Shown here one piece after another: positions 42,043 through 50,615 of a DNA stretch of 64,000 bases. The notes under the pieces are model-generated. The model saw only the letters and a list, made by a program, of their open reading frames with translations. It was not told the origin of the DNA and ran no database searches. Both the position numbers and the translations under genes were made by a program. The DNA comes from Clostridia bacterium. Its GTDB lineage: Bacteria; Bacillota; Clostridia; Oscillospirales; Acutalibacteraceae. The first letter of the stretch is position 1; each line of letters starts with the position of its first letter. The stretch lies in assembly GCA_900755895.1 (NCBI GenBank), contig CAAEIG010000229.1:1-64000 (forward strand), read 5' to 3'.

Positions 42043-42095
42043 GGCTTGCTGCCGCGCGTCCTGGAAACTCTGTCCAGTCCGTGAAAATTTGTCAC

Positions 42096-42124
42096 TTGCA
42101 TTCTCTGCCATAGGGTGCTATGGT
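42096..42124 (+). promoter_or_regulatory. Promoter of the Gfo/Idh/MocA gene
   Basis: TTGCAT (42096-42101), 17-base spacer, TATGGT (42119-42124). Confidence 0.6.
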
Positions 42125-42165
42125 AAAGCAAAATCCATATTTCTTTTCCGGGAGGAACCACCACT

Positions 42166-43158
42166 ATGAAAATTGCAGTTGTTGGAGCGTGGCATGTCCA
42201 CACCAAGGAATACGCAGAGGCCATTCAAGAGAATCCCCGGGCCGAGTTGGTCTGCCTGTGGGACGACAACCCCCAGCGGGGAAAAGAGATGGCCGAGACC
42301 CTGGGGATCCCCTTCCAGCCTGATCTGGAAGCCATTTGGACCGATCCCTCCATTGACGCTGTGCAGGTGACCACCGCCACCAACCAACACAAGGAAATAC
42401 TCACTGCCGCTGCCAAGGCGGGCAAGCACATCTTCACTGAGAAAGTCCTCACCCTGACCACTCAGGATGCTCTGGAAGTGGCTCAGGTCATCCGGGACAG
42501 CGGCGTGAAATTTGCCATCTCCTTCCCCCACAAGTGCCGGCCCACTCTTCAGGCAGCCAAGGCTCTGGTGGACAGCGGCAAACTGGGGCAGATCACCTAC
42601 GCTCGGGTCCACAACTATCACAATGGTAGTGTGGCTCCCCAGCCCGACGGCTCTCTGGGCTGGCTGCCTCCCCATTTCTATGACCCCGCTCAGACTGGCG
42701 GCGGCGCTATGATGGATCTAGGCGCTCATCCCATGTACACCCTCTACTGGTTCCTGGGAGAGCCCAAAACCATCGTGTCCCAGTTCACTAAGGTGACCAA
42801 TCGCGCCGTGGAGGACAACGCGGTGTCCGTTATTGAGTTTGCCGGCGGCGCCATCGGCGTGTCGGAAACCGGCTTTGTCACCACAGGAAACGGCTACCTC
42901 ATGGAGATGAGCGGCACCCAGGGTTCTCTGTTGGTACACAACGACAAGCTGGAATACTCCTGCCCGGAGACCGACGGCAATGTGGTAGAAATGACGGATC
43001 TGCCCGCTGCAGCTGCCAAGCCCATCGACCAGTGGATTGACGCCTGCTGCGATGGCGGCGAGACCCAAAGCGGTGTGGAAGAGGCTGTGGCACTCACCCG
43101 GCTGATGGAAGGCGCTTATGCAGCCTACAACTCCCAGCAGAAGTACACCTTTGAATAA
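42166..43158 (+). CDS. Gfo/Idh/MocA-family oxidoreductase
   Basis: 330 residues. An N-terminal Rossmann domain (VVGAWHVHTKEY, TEKVLTLT in place of the usual EKP) binds NAD(P); the C-terminal half has the family's GGGAMMDLGAHPMYTLYWFLG helix with the catalytic His. These enzymes oxidise or reduce sugars, inositols and glycosidic C3 positions. The substrate is not readable. The Pro-to-Val change in EKP is seen in some family members. GGAGG lies 10 bases before the ATG. It has its own promoter and terminator. Confidence 0.88.
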   Translation: MKIAVVGAWHVHTKEYAEAIQENPRAELVCLWDDNPQRGKEMAETLGIPFQPDLEAIWTDPSIDAVQVTTATNQHKEILTAAAKAGKHIFTEKVLTLTTQDALEVAQVIRDSGVKFAISFPHKCRPTLQAAKALVDSGKLGQITYARVHNYHNGSVAPQPDGSLGWLPPHFYDPAQTGGGAMMDLGAHPMYTLYWFLGEPKTIVSQFTKVTNRAVEDNAVSVIEFAGGAIGVSETGFVTTGNGYLMEMSGTQGSLLVHNDKLEYSCPETDGNVVEMTDLPAAAAKPIDQWIDACCDGGETQSGVEEAVALTRLMEGAYAAYNSQQKYTFE

Positions 43159-43174
43159 GAAATGAAACTTTATA

Positions 43175-43208
43175 GAGACGCTGCCTGAAAAGGTGGCGTC
43201 TTTTTCTT
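43175..43208 (+). terminator. Terminator of the oxidoreductase gene
   Basis: GACGCTGCC pairs with GGTGGCGTC (two wobble pairs), followed by TTTTTCTTTT. Confidence 0.8.
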
Positions 43209-43224
43209 TTGGAAAAATGGGCAC

Positions 43225-43262
43225 AAAAAAGGGATGCTGTAGAGAACAGCATCCCTTTTAAG
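43225..43262 (-). terminator. Terminator of ileS
   Basis: AAAAGGGATGCTGT pairs with ACAGCATCCCTTTT around AGAGA, and a T-run follows on the minus strand. Confidence 0.88.
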
Positions 43263-43276
43263 TTCTATTTTAACAC

Positions 43277-46200
43277 TTACACTCGCTTTACGCCGAAGGT
43301 CACCTGCTCACCGTTGACGTCGGGAGTGGACGTATAGCCGTCCATTGCGTCAAAGGCGCAGCCCACGCCCAACACATCGTGCAGGATAGACTCCTGGTTC
43401 TTCTGGAAGACCTCAGCTACCCGCTGGCTGCCCTGGCAGTACACCTGGATGTGATCGGTGACATTGAATCCGGCCTCTTTGCGCAGGTTCTGCAGCTTGC
43501 TGACGATCTCACGGACAAAGCCCTCTTCCACCAGCTCGTCGGTGAGAGCGGTATCCAGCACCACAGTCAGGCCACGATCGGACACAGAAGTATACCCTTC
43601 CTTCTGAGCGGTGTCAATGAGCAGCTCTTCTGCGGTCAGCTCAATCTCGCCGTCGGACAGGGTCAGCTTCAGCACCCCAGTGGTGTCCAGCTCCTTCTTG
43701 GCGGCAGCGCCATCCAGCTCCTGGAGGACAGTGCGAGTCTCGCCCAGCCGCTTGCCCAGCTTCTTGCCCAGAAGCTTCAACTGGGGCTTGAAGGTGTAAT
43801 CTGTGAACTGGGACATATCCGTCAAGAATTCCAGCTCCTTGACGTTGAGCTCCTGCTTGATGATGTCCTGATACAGCTCACCCAGGCCCTGATCGGCATC
43901 GGTATACAGGCAGCACAGGGGCTGACGATTCTTGATGTTGGCCAGATTCCGGGCAGCGCGGCCCAGAGTGACCACTCGCAGCACTTCATCCATATCCGCT
44001 TCCAGCTTCTTGTCCACACGGGATTCCTCATAAACGGGATACTGGCACAGGTGGACGCTCTCGGGAGCAGTCTTGTCCACGGAGCACACCAAGTTTCGGT
44101 AGATCTCCTCGCTGATGAAGGGTGCCATGGGGGCGGTCATCTTGGCGGTGGTCACCAGGGCAGTGTACAGCGTCATGAAGGCGGCGGTGCGGTCATCGCT
44201 CTCCGCCTCGGCCCAGAACCGCTCACGGCTGCGGCGGACGTACCAGTTGCTCATCTCGTCCACAAAGTCCTGGAGCACTCTGGCAGCCTCGGGCACCTTA
44301 TAAGCGGAGAGGTTCTCGTCAACAGCCTTCACAGCGGTGTTCAGACGGGACAACAACCACTTATCCATCACCGTCAGTCTGCAATCCTCCAAGCGGTATT
44401 TGGATGCGTCAAAGCCCTCGCCGATATTGGCGTACAGCACAAAGAAGTAATAGGTGTTCCACAGGGTGGAGAAGAACTTCTTCTGGCCCTCAATGACAGC
44501 CTTCTCGTGGAAACGGCTGGGCAGCCAGGGAGCGGAATTGGTATAGAAATACCAGCGCAGAGGATCAGCGCCGAACTTCTTCAAGGCCTCCATGGGATCC
44601 ACGGCGTTGCCCTTGGACTTGGACATCTTCTGACCGTTTTCATCCTGCACCAGGCCCATAACCAACACGTTCTTATAAGGAGCCTTGTCAAAGAGCAGCG
44701 TGGAGATCGCCAGCAGAGAATAGAACCAACCACGGGTCTGGTCCACAGCCTCAGAGATAAAGTCGGCGGGGAACTGGCTCTCGAAGAGCTCCTTGTTCTC
44801 AAAGGGATAGTGATGCTGGGCAAAGGGCATGGAGCCGGAGTCGAACCAGCAGTCGATCACTTCCGGCACACGGTGCATCTGCTTGCCGCAATGGGGGCAA
44901 GTGATGGTCACCTGGTCCACATAGGGACGGTGAAGTTCAATCTCATCGGGGCAATTGGGAGACATCTCCTTCAGCTCGGCGATACTGCCGATAGCATGGC
45001 GATGACCACACTCGCACTCCCAGATATTCAAAGGCGTGCCCCAATAGCGGTTCCGGCTGACGGCCCAATCCTGGACGTTCTCCAGCCAATCACCGAAACG
45101 TCCCTTACCAATGCTCTCCGGGAACCAATTGACCGTGTTGTTGTTGGCAATCAGACGATCCTTCACATCGGTCATCTTGATGTACCAGGACTCCCGGGCG
45201 TAATAGATCAAGGGGGTGTCGCAGCGCCAGCAGAAGGGATAGCTGTGCTCAAACTTGGGAGCGGAGAACAGCAGGCCCCGCTCATCCAAGTCCTGAAGGA
45301 TCTCCTTATCGGCGTCCTTGCAGAACACACCGGCCCACTTGGTCTCAGCGGTCATCTGGCCCTTCTGGTCCACCAGCTGCACCAGGGGCAGGCCGTACTT
45401 GCGGCCCACCTTGGCATCGTCCTCACCGAAGGCGGGAGCAATGTGGACCACGCCAGTACCGTCGGTCAGAGTGACATAGTCGTCACAGACCACGTACCAG
45501 CACTTCTCCTTGGGGCTGACAAAATCAAACAGGGGCTCGTACTCCTTGCCCTCCAGGTCGGCGCCCTTGTACTGCTCCAGAACTGTGTACTCTCCCTCGC
45601 CCAGAACGGTATCACACAGGGCAGCGGCCAGGTAGTAAGTTTCACCCTTGGCGCTGACCTTCACGTAGTCCTCGCCTGCGTTGACACACAGGGCCACGTT
45701 GGAGGGCAGGGTCCAGGGGGTGGTGGTCCAGGCCAGGATGAAAGCGTCCTCGCCCTTGACCTTGAATTTGGCAATGGCAGAGCGCTCCTTCACGTCCTTG
45801 TAGCCCTGAGCAACCTCATGAGAGGACAGGGGGGTTCCGCAGCGGGGGCAGTAGGGCACAATCTTAAAGCCCTTGTACAACAGGCCCTTGTCCCAGATCT
45901 GCTTCAAGGCCCACCACTCGGACTCGATAAAGGAATTGTCATAGGTGACATAGGGGTTCTCCATGTCGGCCCAGAAGCCAACATCCTTGGAGAAATCCTC
46001 CCACATGCCCTTGTACTTCCATACGCTCTCCTTGCACTTCTCGATAAAGGGAGCGATGCCATAAGCTTCGATCTGCTCCTTGCCGTTGATGTGCAGGAGC
46101 TTCTCCACTTCCAGCTCCACCGGCAGGCCGTGGGTATCCCATCCGGCTTTGCGGGGCACCATCTGTCCCTTCATGGTGTGGAACCGGGGAAACAGATCCT

Positions 46201-46399
46201 TAAACGCACGGGTCTCCAAATGACCGATGTGGGGCTTGCCGTTGGCAGTGGGCGGGCCGTCATAGAACACATAAGAGGGATGGCCCTCCCGCTCCTCCAC
46301 GCTTTTCTCAAAGATCTGGTTTTCCTCCCAGAACTTTACGGTCTCTTGTTCCCGCTCCACAAAGTTCAGATTTGTGGAGACTTCCTTATACATGCTCAT
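43277..46399 (-). CDS. ileS: Isoleucyl-tRNA synthetase
   Basis: 1040 residues, the long type. HIGH appears as PHIGH in the N-terminal domain, the CP1 editing domain follows (TTPWTLPSN), KMSKSKGN is the second class I motif, and the C terminus has the extended anticodon-binding part of the eukaryote-like IleS2 group. It charges tRNA-Ile and edits valine. The start is ATG 46399 with AAGGAAGG upstream; the longer frame runs into the T-box. Expression is controlled by the T-box leader, so uncharged tRNA-Ile should raise it. The IleS2 type is often mupirocin-tolerant. Confidence 0.97.
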   Translation of the reverse strand: MSMYKEVSTNLNFVEREQETVKFWEENQIFEKSVEEREGHPSYVFYDGPPTANGKPHIGHLETRAFKDLFPRFHTMKGQMVPRKAGWDTHGLPVELEVEKLLHINGKEQIEAYGIAPFIEKCKESVWKYKGMWEDFSKDVGFWADMENPYVTYDNSFIESEWWALKQIWDKGLLYKGFKIVPYCPRCGTPLSSHEVAQGYKDVKERSAIAKFKVKGEDAFILAWTTTPWTLPSNVALCVNAGEDYVKVSAKGETYYLAAALCDTVLGEGEYTVLEQYKGADLEGKEYEPLFDFVSPKEKCWYVVCDDYVTLTDGTGVVHIAPAFGEDDAKVGRKYGLPLVQLVDQKGQMTAETKWAGVFCKDADKEILQDLDERGLLFSAPKFEHSYPFCWRCDTPLIYYARESWYIKMTDVKDRLIANNNTVNWFPESIGKGRFGDWLENVQDWAVSRNRYWGTPLNIWECECGHRHAIGSIAELKEMSPNCPDEIELHRPYVDQVTITCPHCGKQMHRVPEVIDCWFDSGSMPFAQHHYPFENKELFESQFPADFISEAVDQTRGWFYSLLAISTLLFDKAPYKNVLVMGLVQDENGQKMSKSKGNAVDPMEALKKFGADPLRWYFYTNSAPWLPSRFHEKAVIEGQKKFFSTLWNTYYFFVLYANIGEGFDASKYRLEDCRLTVMDKWLLSRLNTAVKAVDENLSAYKVPEAARVLQDFVDEMSNWYVRRSRERFWAEAESDDRTAAFMTLYTALVTTAKMTAPMAPFISEEIYRNLVCSVDKTAPESVHLCQYPVYEESRVDKKLEADMDEVLRVVTLGRAARNLANIKNRQPLCCLYTDADQGLGELYQDIIKQELNVKELEFLTDMSQFTDYTFKPQLKLLGKKLGKRLGETRTVLQELDGAAAKKELDTTGVLKLTLSDGEIELTAEELLIDTAQKEGYTSVSDRGLTVVLDTALTDELVEEGFVREIVSKLQNLRKEAGFNVTDHIQVYCQGSQRVAEVFQKNQESILHDVLGVGCAFDAMDGYTSTPDVNGEQVTFGVKRV

Positions 46400-46439
46400 T
46401 GACCAGCCTTCCTTTCTCTGCTCGGCGCCGGCAGTAATG

Positions 46440-46712
46440 GAAAAACAAAAAGCCCCCGTCCCGCACTCACGGGACGAAGGCTTGGCTTCGCTGTACCACC
46501 CATTCCGGCATATCCAACAATACGCGCCCCGATAACGGCGGGGTGCCGGCATCGCTTACTAGGGGGAACTTTCCAAGGGAAGCTCAGCCCGTTGAGCTAG
46601 CAGCTCGGGAGGGATGCGGAATGGGGGTTTGGCACCGGCTCGCACCTACCGCCGGCTCTCTGGGGCCTAGACCTTCTCCGCCTGTCTCCTTCATGGCTTT
46701 TGTGTAATTTTT
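46440..46712 (-). promoter_or_regulatory. T-box leader of ileS
   Basis: The minus strand shows a long Stem I with AGAGAG and the GGTAGGTGCGAGCCGG distal loop region, then the T-box GGGTGGTACAGCG (46489-46501), which pairs with the tRNA acceptor end, and a terminator stem (46452-46481, GCCTTCGTCCCG with CGGGACGGGGGC) followed by TTTTTG. A candidate Ile specifier codon ATC lies at 46613-46615. The leader starts near the promoter at 46720-46748. Confidence 0.92.
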
Positions 46713-46719
46713 CGCAAAC

Positions 46720-46748
46720 ATTCTAGCACAGAACCCCGCCAAAGTCAA
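46720..46748 (-). promoter_or_regulatory. Sigma-A promoter of ileS
   Basis: TTGACT (46743-46748, minus strand), 17-base spacer, TAGAAT (46720-46725). Confidence 0.85.
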
Positions 46749-46775
46749 GGCCCGGCCGCGCGTTTCGCCAATCTG

Positions 46776-46803
46776 TTGACAGACGTTCCGGCTTTGGTAT
46801 AAT
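46776..46803 (+). promoter_or_regulatory. Sigma-A promoter of the kinase-like gene
   Basis: TTGACA (46776-46781), 16-base spacer, TATAAT (46798-46803), divergent from the ileS promoter. Confidence 0.85.
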
Positions 46804-46941
46804 ACGGATGAAAGTCCCCTAAAGCAAATTTTCCACCGGGACAACTCCATTTGAAAAGGGGCTGATTGGTTATGGGTGAAACTGGCACGAAAAACCATGG
46901 GAGCATACTTTGCCGCTCTTTCAAACTTCAGGAGGCTTTCT

Positions 46942-47841
46942 ATGATTATGCAAACCATCGACGGAATCCCCTTCCCCTTGGAGGAACCCTGTGACCTTTC
47001 CTTCCTCAGTGCTTGGGGCAGGGTGTTTCAGGTCTTTTCTCAAAATGACTCCGGCAATGTGAGCTTTGGAGTGCAGGGCAAAAACGGCAGATTCTTCATC
47101 AAGGTGGCCGGCGCCAAAACCATCCACGCCTGCGTTCCGCCGGACCGTGCAGTGGAAATCCTGCGGGCTGCGGTACCCCTGTACCGGGAATTGACCCACC
47201 CCAAGCTCATCCGCTTGCTGGACCATTTCTCGCACGACCGGCTTTATGGGGCTGTATTTCAATGGGCAGAAGGGGAATGCCTTTTTGATCACTGGAACTT
47301 TGACCGCTATGCCGCCACTGGGGAACTCCCTCCCCGCGACCGCTTTCGAGGGCTACCTGTGGAGGAAAAGCTGGACGCTTTTGCAGAGGTCTTCGACTTT
47401 TTGACCCATGTGGAGAACCGGGGCTATGCAGCCGTGGATTTTTACGACAGCAGCCTGCTCTATGACTTCACTCAAAAGCAGCTGACCATCTGCGACATTG
47501 ACCTGTTCCGGCCACGGCCGCTGGTGAACACCCAGGGACCGGACTACCCGGGCACCAAGCGCCTGAAAGCACCGGAGGAGTACCTTTTGGGCGCTGAAAT
47601 CACCCCTGCCACCGGAGTTTTCACCCTGGGCGCGCTGCTGTTCCACTTTTTTGGCAGCTACACCCAGGAAGAGCTGCAACAGATGTACCGAGAAAACCGC
47701 TTCTTCCCCTGCCGCCGGGAAACCTGGCAGCTTTCCCCAAAGCGGTACGCCATCGCTCTAAAAGCAGCGGACCCTGTCCCCCTCCGGCGGTACCCCTCTC
47801 TGAAGGATTTTCGCAGGGACTGGGAATCGGACCTCACATAA
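46942..47841 (+). CDS. Atypical protein-kinase-like protein
   Basis: 299 residues resembling a small Ser/Thr kinase domain. FFIKVAGAKT gives the lysine of the N-lobe, and KLIRLLDHFSHDRLYGAVFQWAEGE (abbreviated) forms the hinge. The catalytic loop reads AAVDFYDSSLLYDF instead of HRDLKxxN, and the DFG motif reads DID. It thus keeps some metal-binding acids but lacks the HRD pattern. It could be an atypical kinase or a pseudokinase. No membrane helix or sensor domain is attached. ATG 46942 has AGGAGG six bases upstream. The long leader (46815-46941) holds no gene. It has its own promoter and terminator. Confidence 0.65.
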   Translation: MIMQTIDGIPFPLEEPCDLSFLSAWGRVFQVFSQNDSGNVSFGVQGKNGRFFIKVAGAKTIHACVPPDRAVEILRAAVPLYRELTHPKLIRLLDHFSHDRLYGAVFQWAEGECLFDHWNFDRYAATGELPPRDRFRGLPVEEKLDAFAEVFDFLTHVENRGYAAVDFYDSSLLYDFTQKQLTICDIDLFRPRPLVNTQGPDYPGTKRLKAPEEYLLGAEITPATGVFTLGALLFHFFGSYTQEELQQMYRENRFFPCRRETWQLSPKRYAIALKAADPVPLRRYPSLKDFRRDWESDLT

Positions 47842-47850
47842 AAAAACAGG

Positions 47851-47886
47851 ACGGAACGCCCTCGGGCGAACCGTCCTTCTTTTTTG
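47851..47886 (+). terminator. Terminator of the kinase-like gene
   Basis: AGGACGG pairs with CCGTCCT across an inner CGCCC/GGGCG stem, followed by TCTTTTTT. Confidence 0.88.
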
Positions 47887-47925
47887 CAGGGAGCAAAACA
47901 TCTAGCATCCGCGCCCACTGGTTCA

Positions 47926-48822
47926 TCACACCAGGAGACCGGTCTCCTCCAGCAGCTTGCGGATCTTTGCAGTCTCCTCCTCTGTGGCGGGGAGCATGGG
48001 AGCTGCGCAATAGGGGGGAATCCCCATGCCCCGCAGCTCCATGGCCTTCTTCATCACCGGCACAAACTGGGGCGCCACATCGTAAATGGCCATGAGCCTG
48101 TCCACCTTCCGCTGGTACTCTGCCATACCGGCAAGGTCATCCGCTCTTGCACGGCGGGCATAACCGGCGGCCACCTCCGGGGCAAAGTTGGACAGGCCTG
48201 CGATACAGCCGTCCCCGCCGGAGAGCACGTTATGTCCAAAGAACTCGTCAAAGCCGGAAAAGATCAAAAAGTCCGGGCGCTGGGGCTTCACCCGCTGGAT
48301 CAAGCCTCTGGTGTGGCCCATAGCTCCCACCGTGTCCTTGATGCCGATGATATTTTCATGGCGCAGAGCCAGTTCTGCCACCAGATCCGGGCGAAGGTCA
48401 TAGCCGGTGCGGTCCGGAAAATTGTACAGCAGCAGCGGTCCTTCCACCCGCTGGGCGAGGGTGTCATAAAAGTTTAGAATGGCACTGTCGGGCAGGTTAA
48501 AGTAATAGGGAGAAATCACCATAGCGCCGTCCGCACCCTGGGCGAGGGCGTAATTGGACAGCTCCACGCAGGCCTCAAAATTCATATCGCAGGTACCCAC
48601 ATACACCGTCACCCGGTGATTGATATGGGCAATGGCCTCCCGGATCAGGCGGCGCTTTTCCTCCATGGAGATGGCGAAAAACTCTCCGATGCTGCCCAAA
48701 AGCAGGATCCCGTCCATCCCCTGCTGAATCAACTGGTCATACAGATGGCAGTTGGCCTCCATATCCACATGTCCCTGGCTGTCCATAGCGGTGACAGCTG
48801 GGGTAATCCACTTGGCATTCAC
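47926..48822 (-). CDS. DapA/NanA-family aldolase, probably for 2-keto-3-deoxy sugar acids
   Basis: 298 residues, (beta/alpha)8 barrel. The Schiff-base lysine lies in IGIKDTVG, the catalytic Tyr in LLLYNFPDRTG, and GSIGEFFAIS is the carboxylate loop (GTTGE in true DapA). The GTG start at 48822 follows GGGGGAGGGG. It lies 16 bases after a sugar-acid dehydratase gene, the arrangement of YagE/YagF and YjhH/YjhG, so it probably cleaves the dehydratase product to pyruvate and an aldehyde. A lysine-pathway or sialic-acid role is less likely. Confidence 0.85.
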   Translation of the reverse strand: MNAKWITPAVTAMDSQGHVDMEANCHLYDQLIQQGMDGILLLGSIGEFFAISMEEKRRLIREAIAHINHRVTVYVGTCDMNFEACVELSNYALAQGADGAMVISPYYFNLPDSAILNFYDTLAQRVEGPLLLYNFPDRTGYDLRPDLVAELALRHENIIGIKDTVGAMGHTRGLIQRVKPQRPDFLIFSGFDEFFGHNVLSGGDGCIAGLSNFAPEVAAGYARRARADDLAGMAEYQRKVDRLMAIYDVAPQFVPVMKKAMELRGMGIPPYCAAPMLPATEEETAKIRKLLEETGLLV

Positions 48823-48838
48823 TCTGACCCCTCCCCCT

Positions 48839-50566
48839 TTATTCCTCATAGCCCGCGCCTTCCATGGCGGAAAGTGCATGGCTGGTGTAACGCTTGTACA
48901 ATCCCTTTCGGGGGGGCCGGGGCACCACGCCCTTTTGGGCGCGCTCTTCCAGCACTCGCTGGATCTCCTCCTCCGGGAGCTCCCGGCCCTGGATCCCCAC
49001 GATATTCAAGGTGCGGTTTTCCACGCTGTAGGCGATGAGATCTCCGGTTTCCACAAAGGCCAAGGGACCTCCGCTGGCAGCCTCCGGGGACACGTGACCG
49101 ATGGCCGCCCCTCGGGTGGCGCCGGAGAACCTGCCGTCCGTCACCAAGGACACAGTACCGTTGAGCTTCTCGTCGCAGACAATGGCTTCAGTGGTCATGA
49201 GCATCTCCGGCATACCGGAACCCCGGGGGCCTTCATAGCGGATCACCAGGATATCTCCCGGCTCCACACAGCCGTCCACCACGGCCTGGTAGGCGTCCTC
49301 CTCCCGGTCAAAAACCCGGGCAGGCCCTTTGCGCTCCCGCATCTCTTGACTGCAGGCGGAATACTTGATCACCGCGCCGCCGGGAGCCAGATTCCCTCGG
49401 AGCACCGCCACAGAGCCTTTTTCCGCCGCCTTCTCCACGGGGAAGATCACGTCGTCCCGCTCTAGGCCGTAATTGTGGAGGTATCCCAGGTTCCGGCCAA
49501 AAAAGTTGTCCCGCTGCAGCTCTTCTAGGTTCTCACCCAGGGTCTTGCCCGTGACCGTGAGCACGTCCAAATGCAGCATGTCCTTGAGGTACAGCTGCAC
49601 CAGAGGTACGCCCCCCGCAAACCAGAAGGACTCTGTTAGATGCTGGCCGCTGGGGTCGATATTGCCCAGATGGGGCACCTTGTGATTGATCTCGTCAAAC
49701 AACTCCGGCTCCAAGGTGATGCCCAGCTCCCGGGCGATGGAGGGCAGGTGGATCATGGCGTTGGTGGACCCGCCAATGGCGCTGTGGACGATCACCGCGT
49801 TCTCAAAGGCCTCCCGGGTGAGAATCTTGCTGGGGGTGATGCCCTTTTGCACCAGGGAGAGAATGCTCCGCCCCGCCCGCCGGGCTCCCGCCAGAATATC
49901 CCGCATAGTGGCGGGCATCAGCGCAGTACCGGGCAGCGCCAAGCCTAGGGCCTCTGCCATGCACTGCATGGTGCTGGCTGTCCCCAGGAAGGTACAGGCT
50001 CCCACCGATGGGCAGCCCGTCCGCTTGTAATCCCAGATCTCTTGGTCTGTGATGGCGTCCTTGCGCTTCTGCCGCAGGGAGATATCCCCCGCCAACAGGG
50101 AGGTGGTCATATTGGGCCCGGGACGCATACTGCCGCCAGGGATGAAAATGGTGGGCATATCCAGCCGGGCAGCCGCTTTCAACTGGGCGGGGATGGACTT
50201 GTCGCAGGACGCGGACAGCAGCATACCATCCCAGGGATAGACCGAGCCATGAACCTCAATCATGTCGCAGATGGCCTCCCGGGAGGCCAGAATGTAGTTC
50301 ATCCCGTCATGGCCCTGGGCGCATCCGTCACAGATGTCCGTGGTGTGGTACTGGGCGGGGAAACCGCCGGTCTCCAGCACACCGTACTTGGCCTGCTCCA
50401 TCAGCCCCGCCAGATGGACGCTGCCCGGGTGGCTATCCCCGTACACATCCTCCAGCAGAATCTGAGGCTTCTGCACGTCCTCCATGTCCCAGCCCGAGCC
50501 CATTTGCAGGGCGTCGAACTGCGCCCACAGCTGACGCTGCGGAGCGCTCTTTTGCTTTCTATTCAC
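48839..50566 (-). CDS. IlvD/Edd-family dehydratase, probably aldonate type
   Basis: 575 residues. The Fe-S ligand cysteines are seen in DICDGCAQGHDG, SASCDKSIP and TGCPSVGACTFLGTAST; SHPGSVHLAGL near the N terminus and the length are nearer the sugar-acid dehydratases (xylonate, arabinonate, gluconate) than IlvD proper. It would remove water from an aldonate to give a 2-keto-3-deoxy acid for the aldolase encoded next. GTG 50566 is chosen for AAAGGAGGAG upstream. A TTTCCA-17-TATGAT promoter may lie in the end of the ClC gene. Branched-chain synthesis cannot be excluded, but no other ilv gene is near. Confidence 0.85.
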   Translation of the reverse strand: MNRKQKSAPQRQLWAQFDALQMGSGWDMEDVQKPQILLEDVYGDSHPGSVHLAGLMEQAKYGVLETGGFPAQYHTTDICDGCAQGHDGMNYILASREAICDMIEVHGSVYPWDGMLLSASCDKSIPAQLKAAARLDMPTIFIPGGSMRPGPNMTTSLLAGDISLRQKRKDAITDQEIWDYKRTGCPSVGACTFLGTASTMQCMAEALGLALPGTALMPATMRDILAGARRAGRSILSLVQKGITPSKILTREAFENAVIVHSAIGGSTNAMIHLPSIARELGITLEPELFDEINHKVPHLGNIDPSGQHLTESFWFAGGVPLVQLYLKDMLHLDVLTVTGKTLGENLEELQRDNFFGRNLGYLHNYGLERDDVIFPVEKAAEKGSVAVLRGNLAPGGAVIKYSACSQEMRERKGPARVFDREEDAYQAVVDGCVEPGDILVIRYEGPRGSGMPEMLMTTEAIVCDEKLNGTVSLVTDGRFSGATRGAAIGHVSPEAASGGPLAFVETGDLIAYSVENRTLNIVGIQGRELPEEEIQRVLEERAQKGVVPRPPRKGLYKRYTSHALSAMEGAGYEE

Positions 50567-50615
50567 GAAAAACTCCTCCTTTGTCCCGGCCCTGTGCCGG
50601 AACATCTCCATCATA

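Noticed and set aside
43379..46402. 1007-codon open frame on the plus strand opposite ileS
   Set aside because: It mirrors the high-GC third positions of ileS. The product is Leu/His/Gly-rich without domains.
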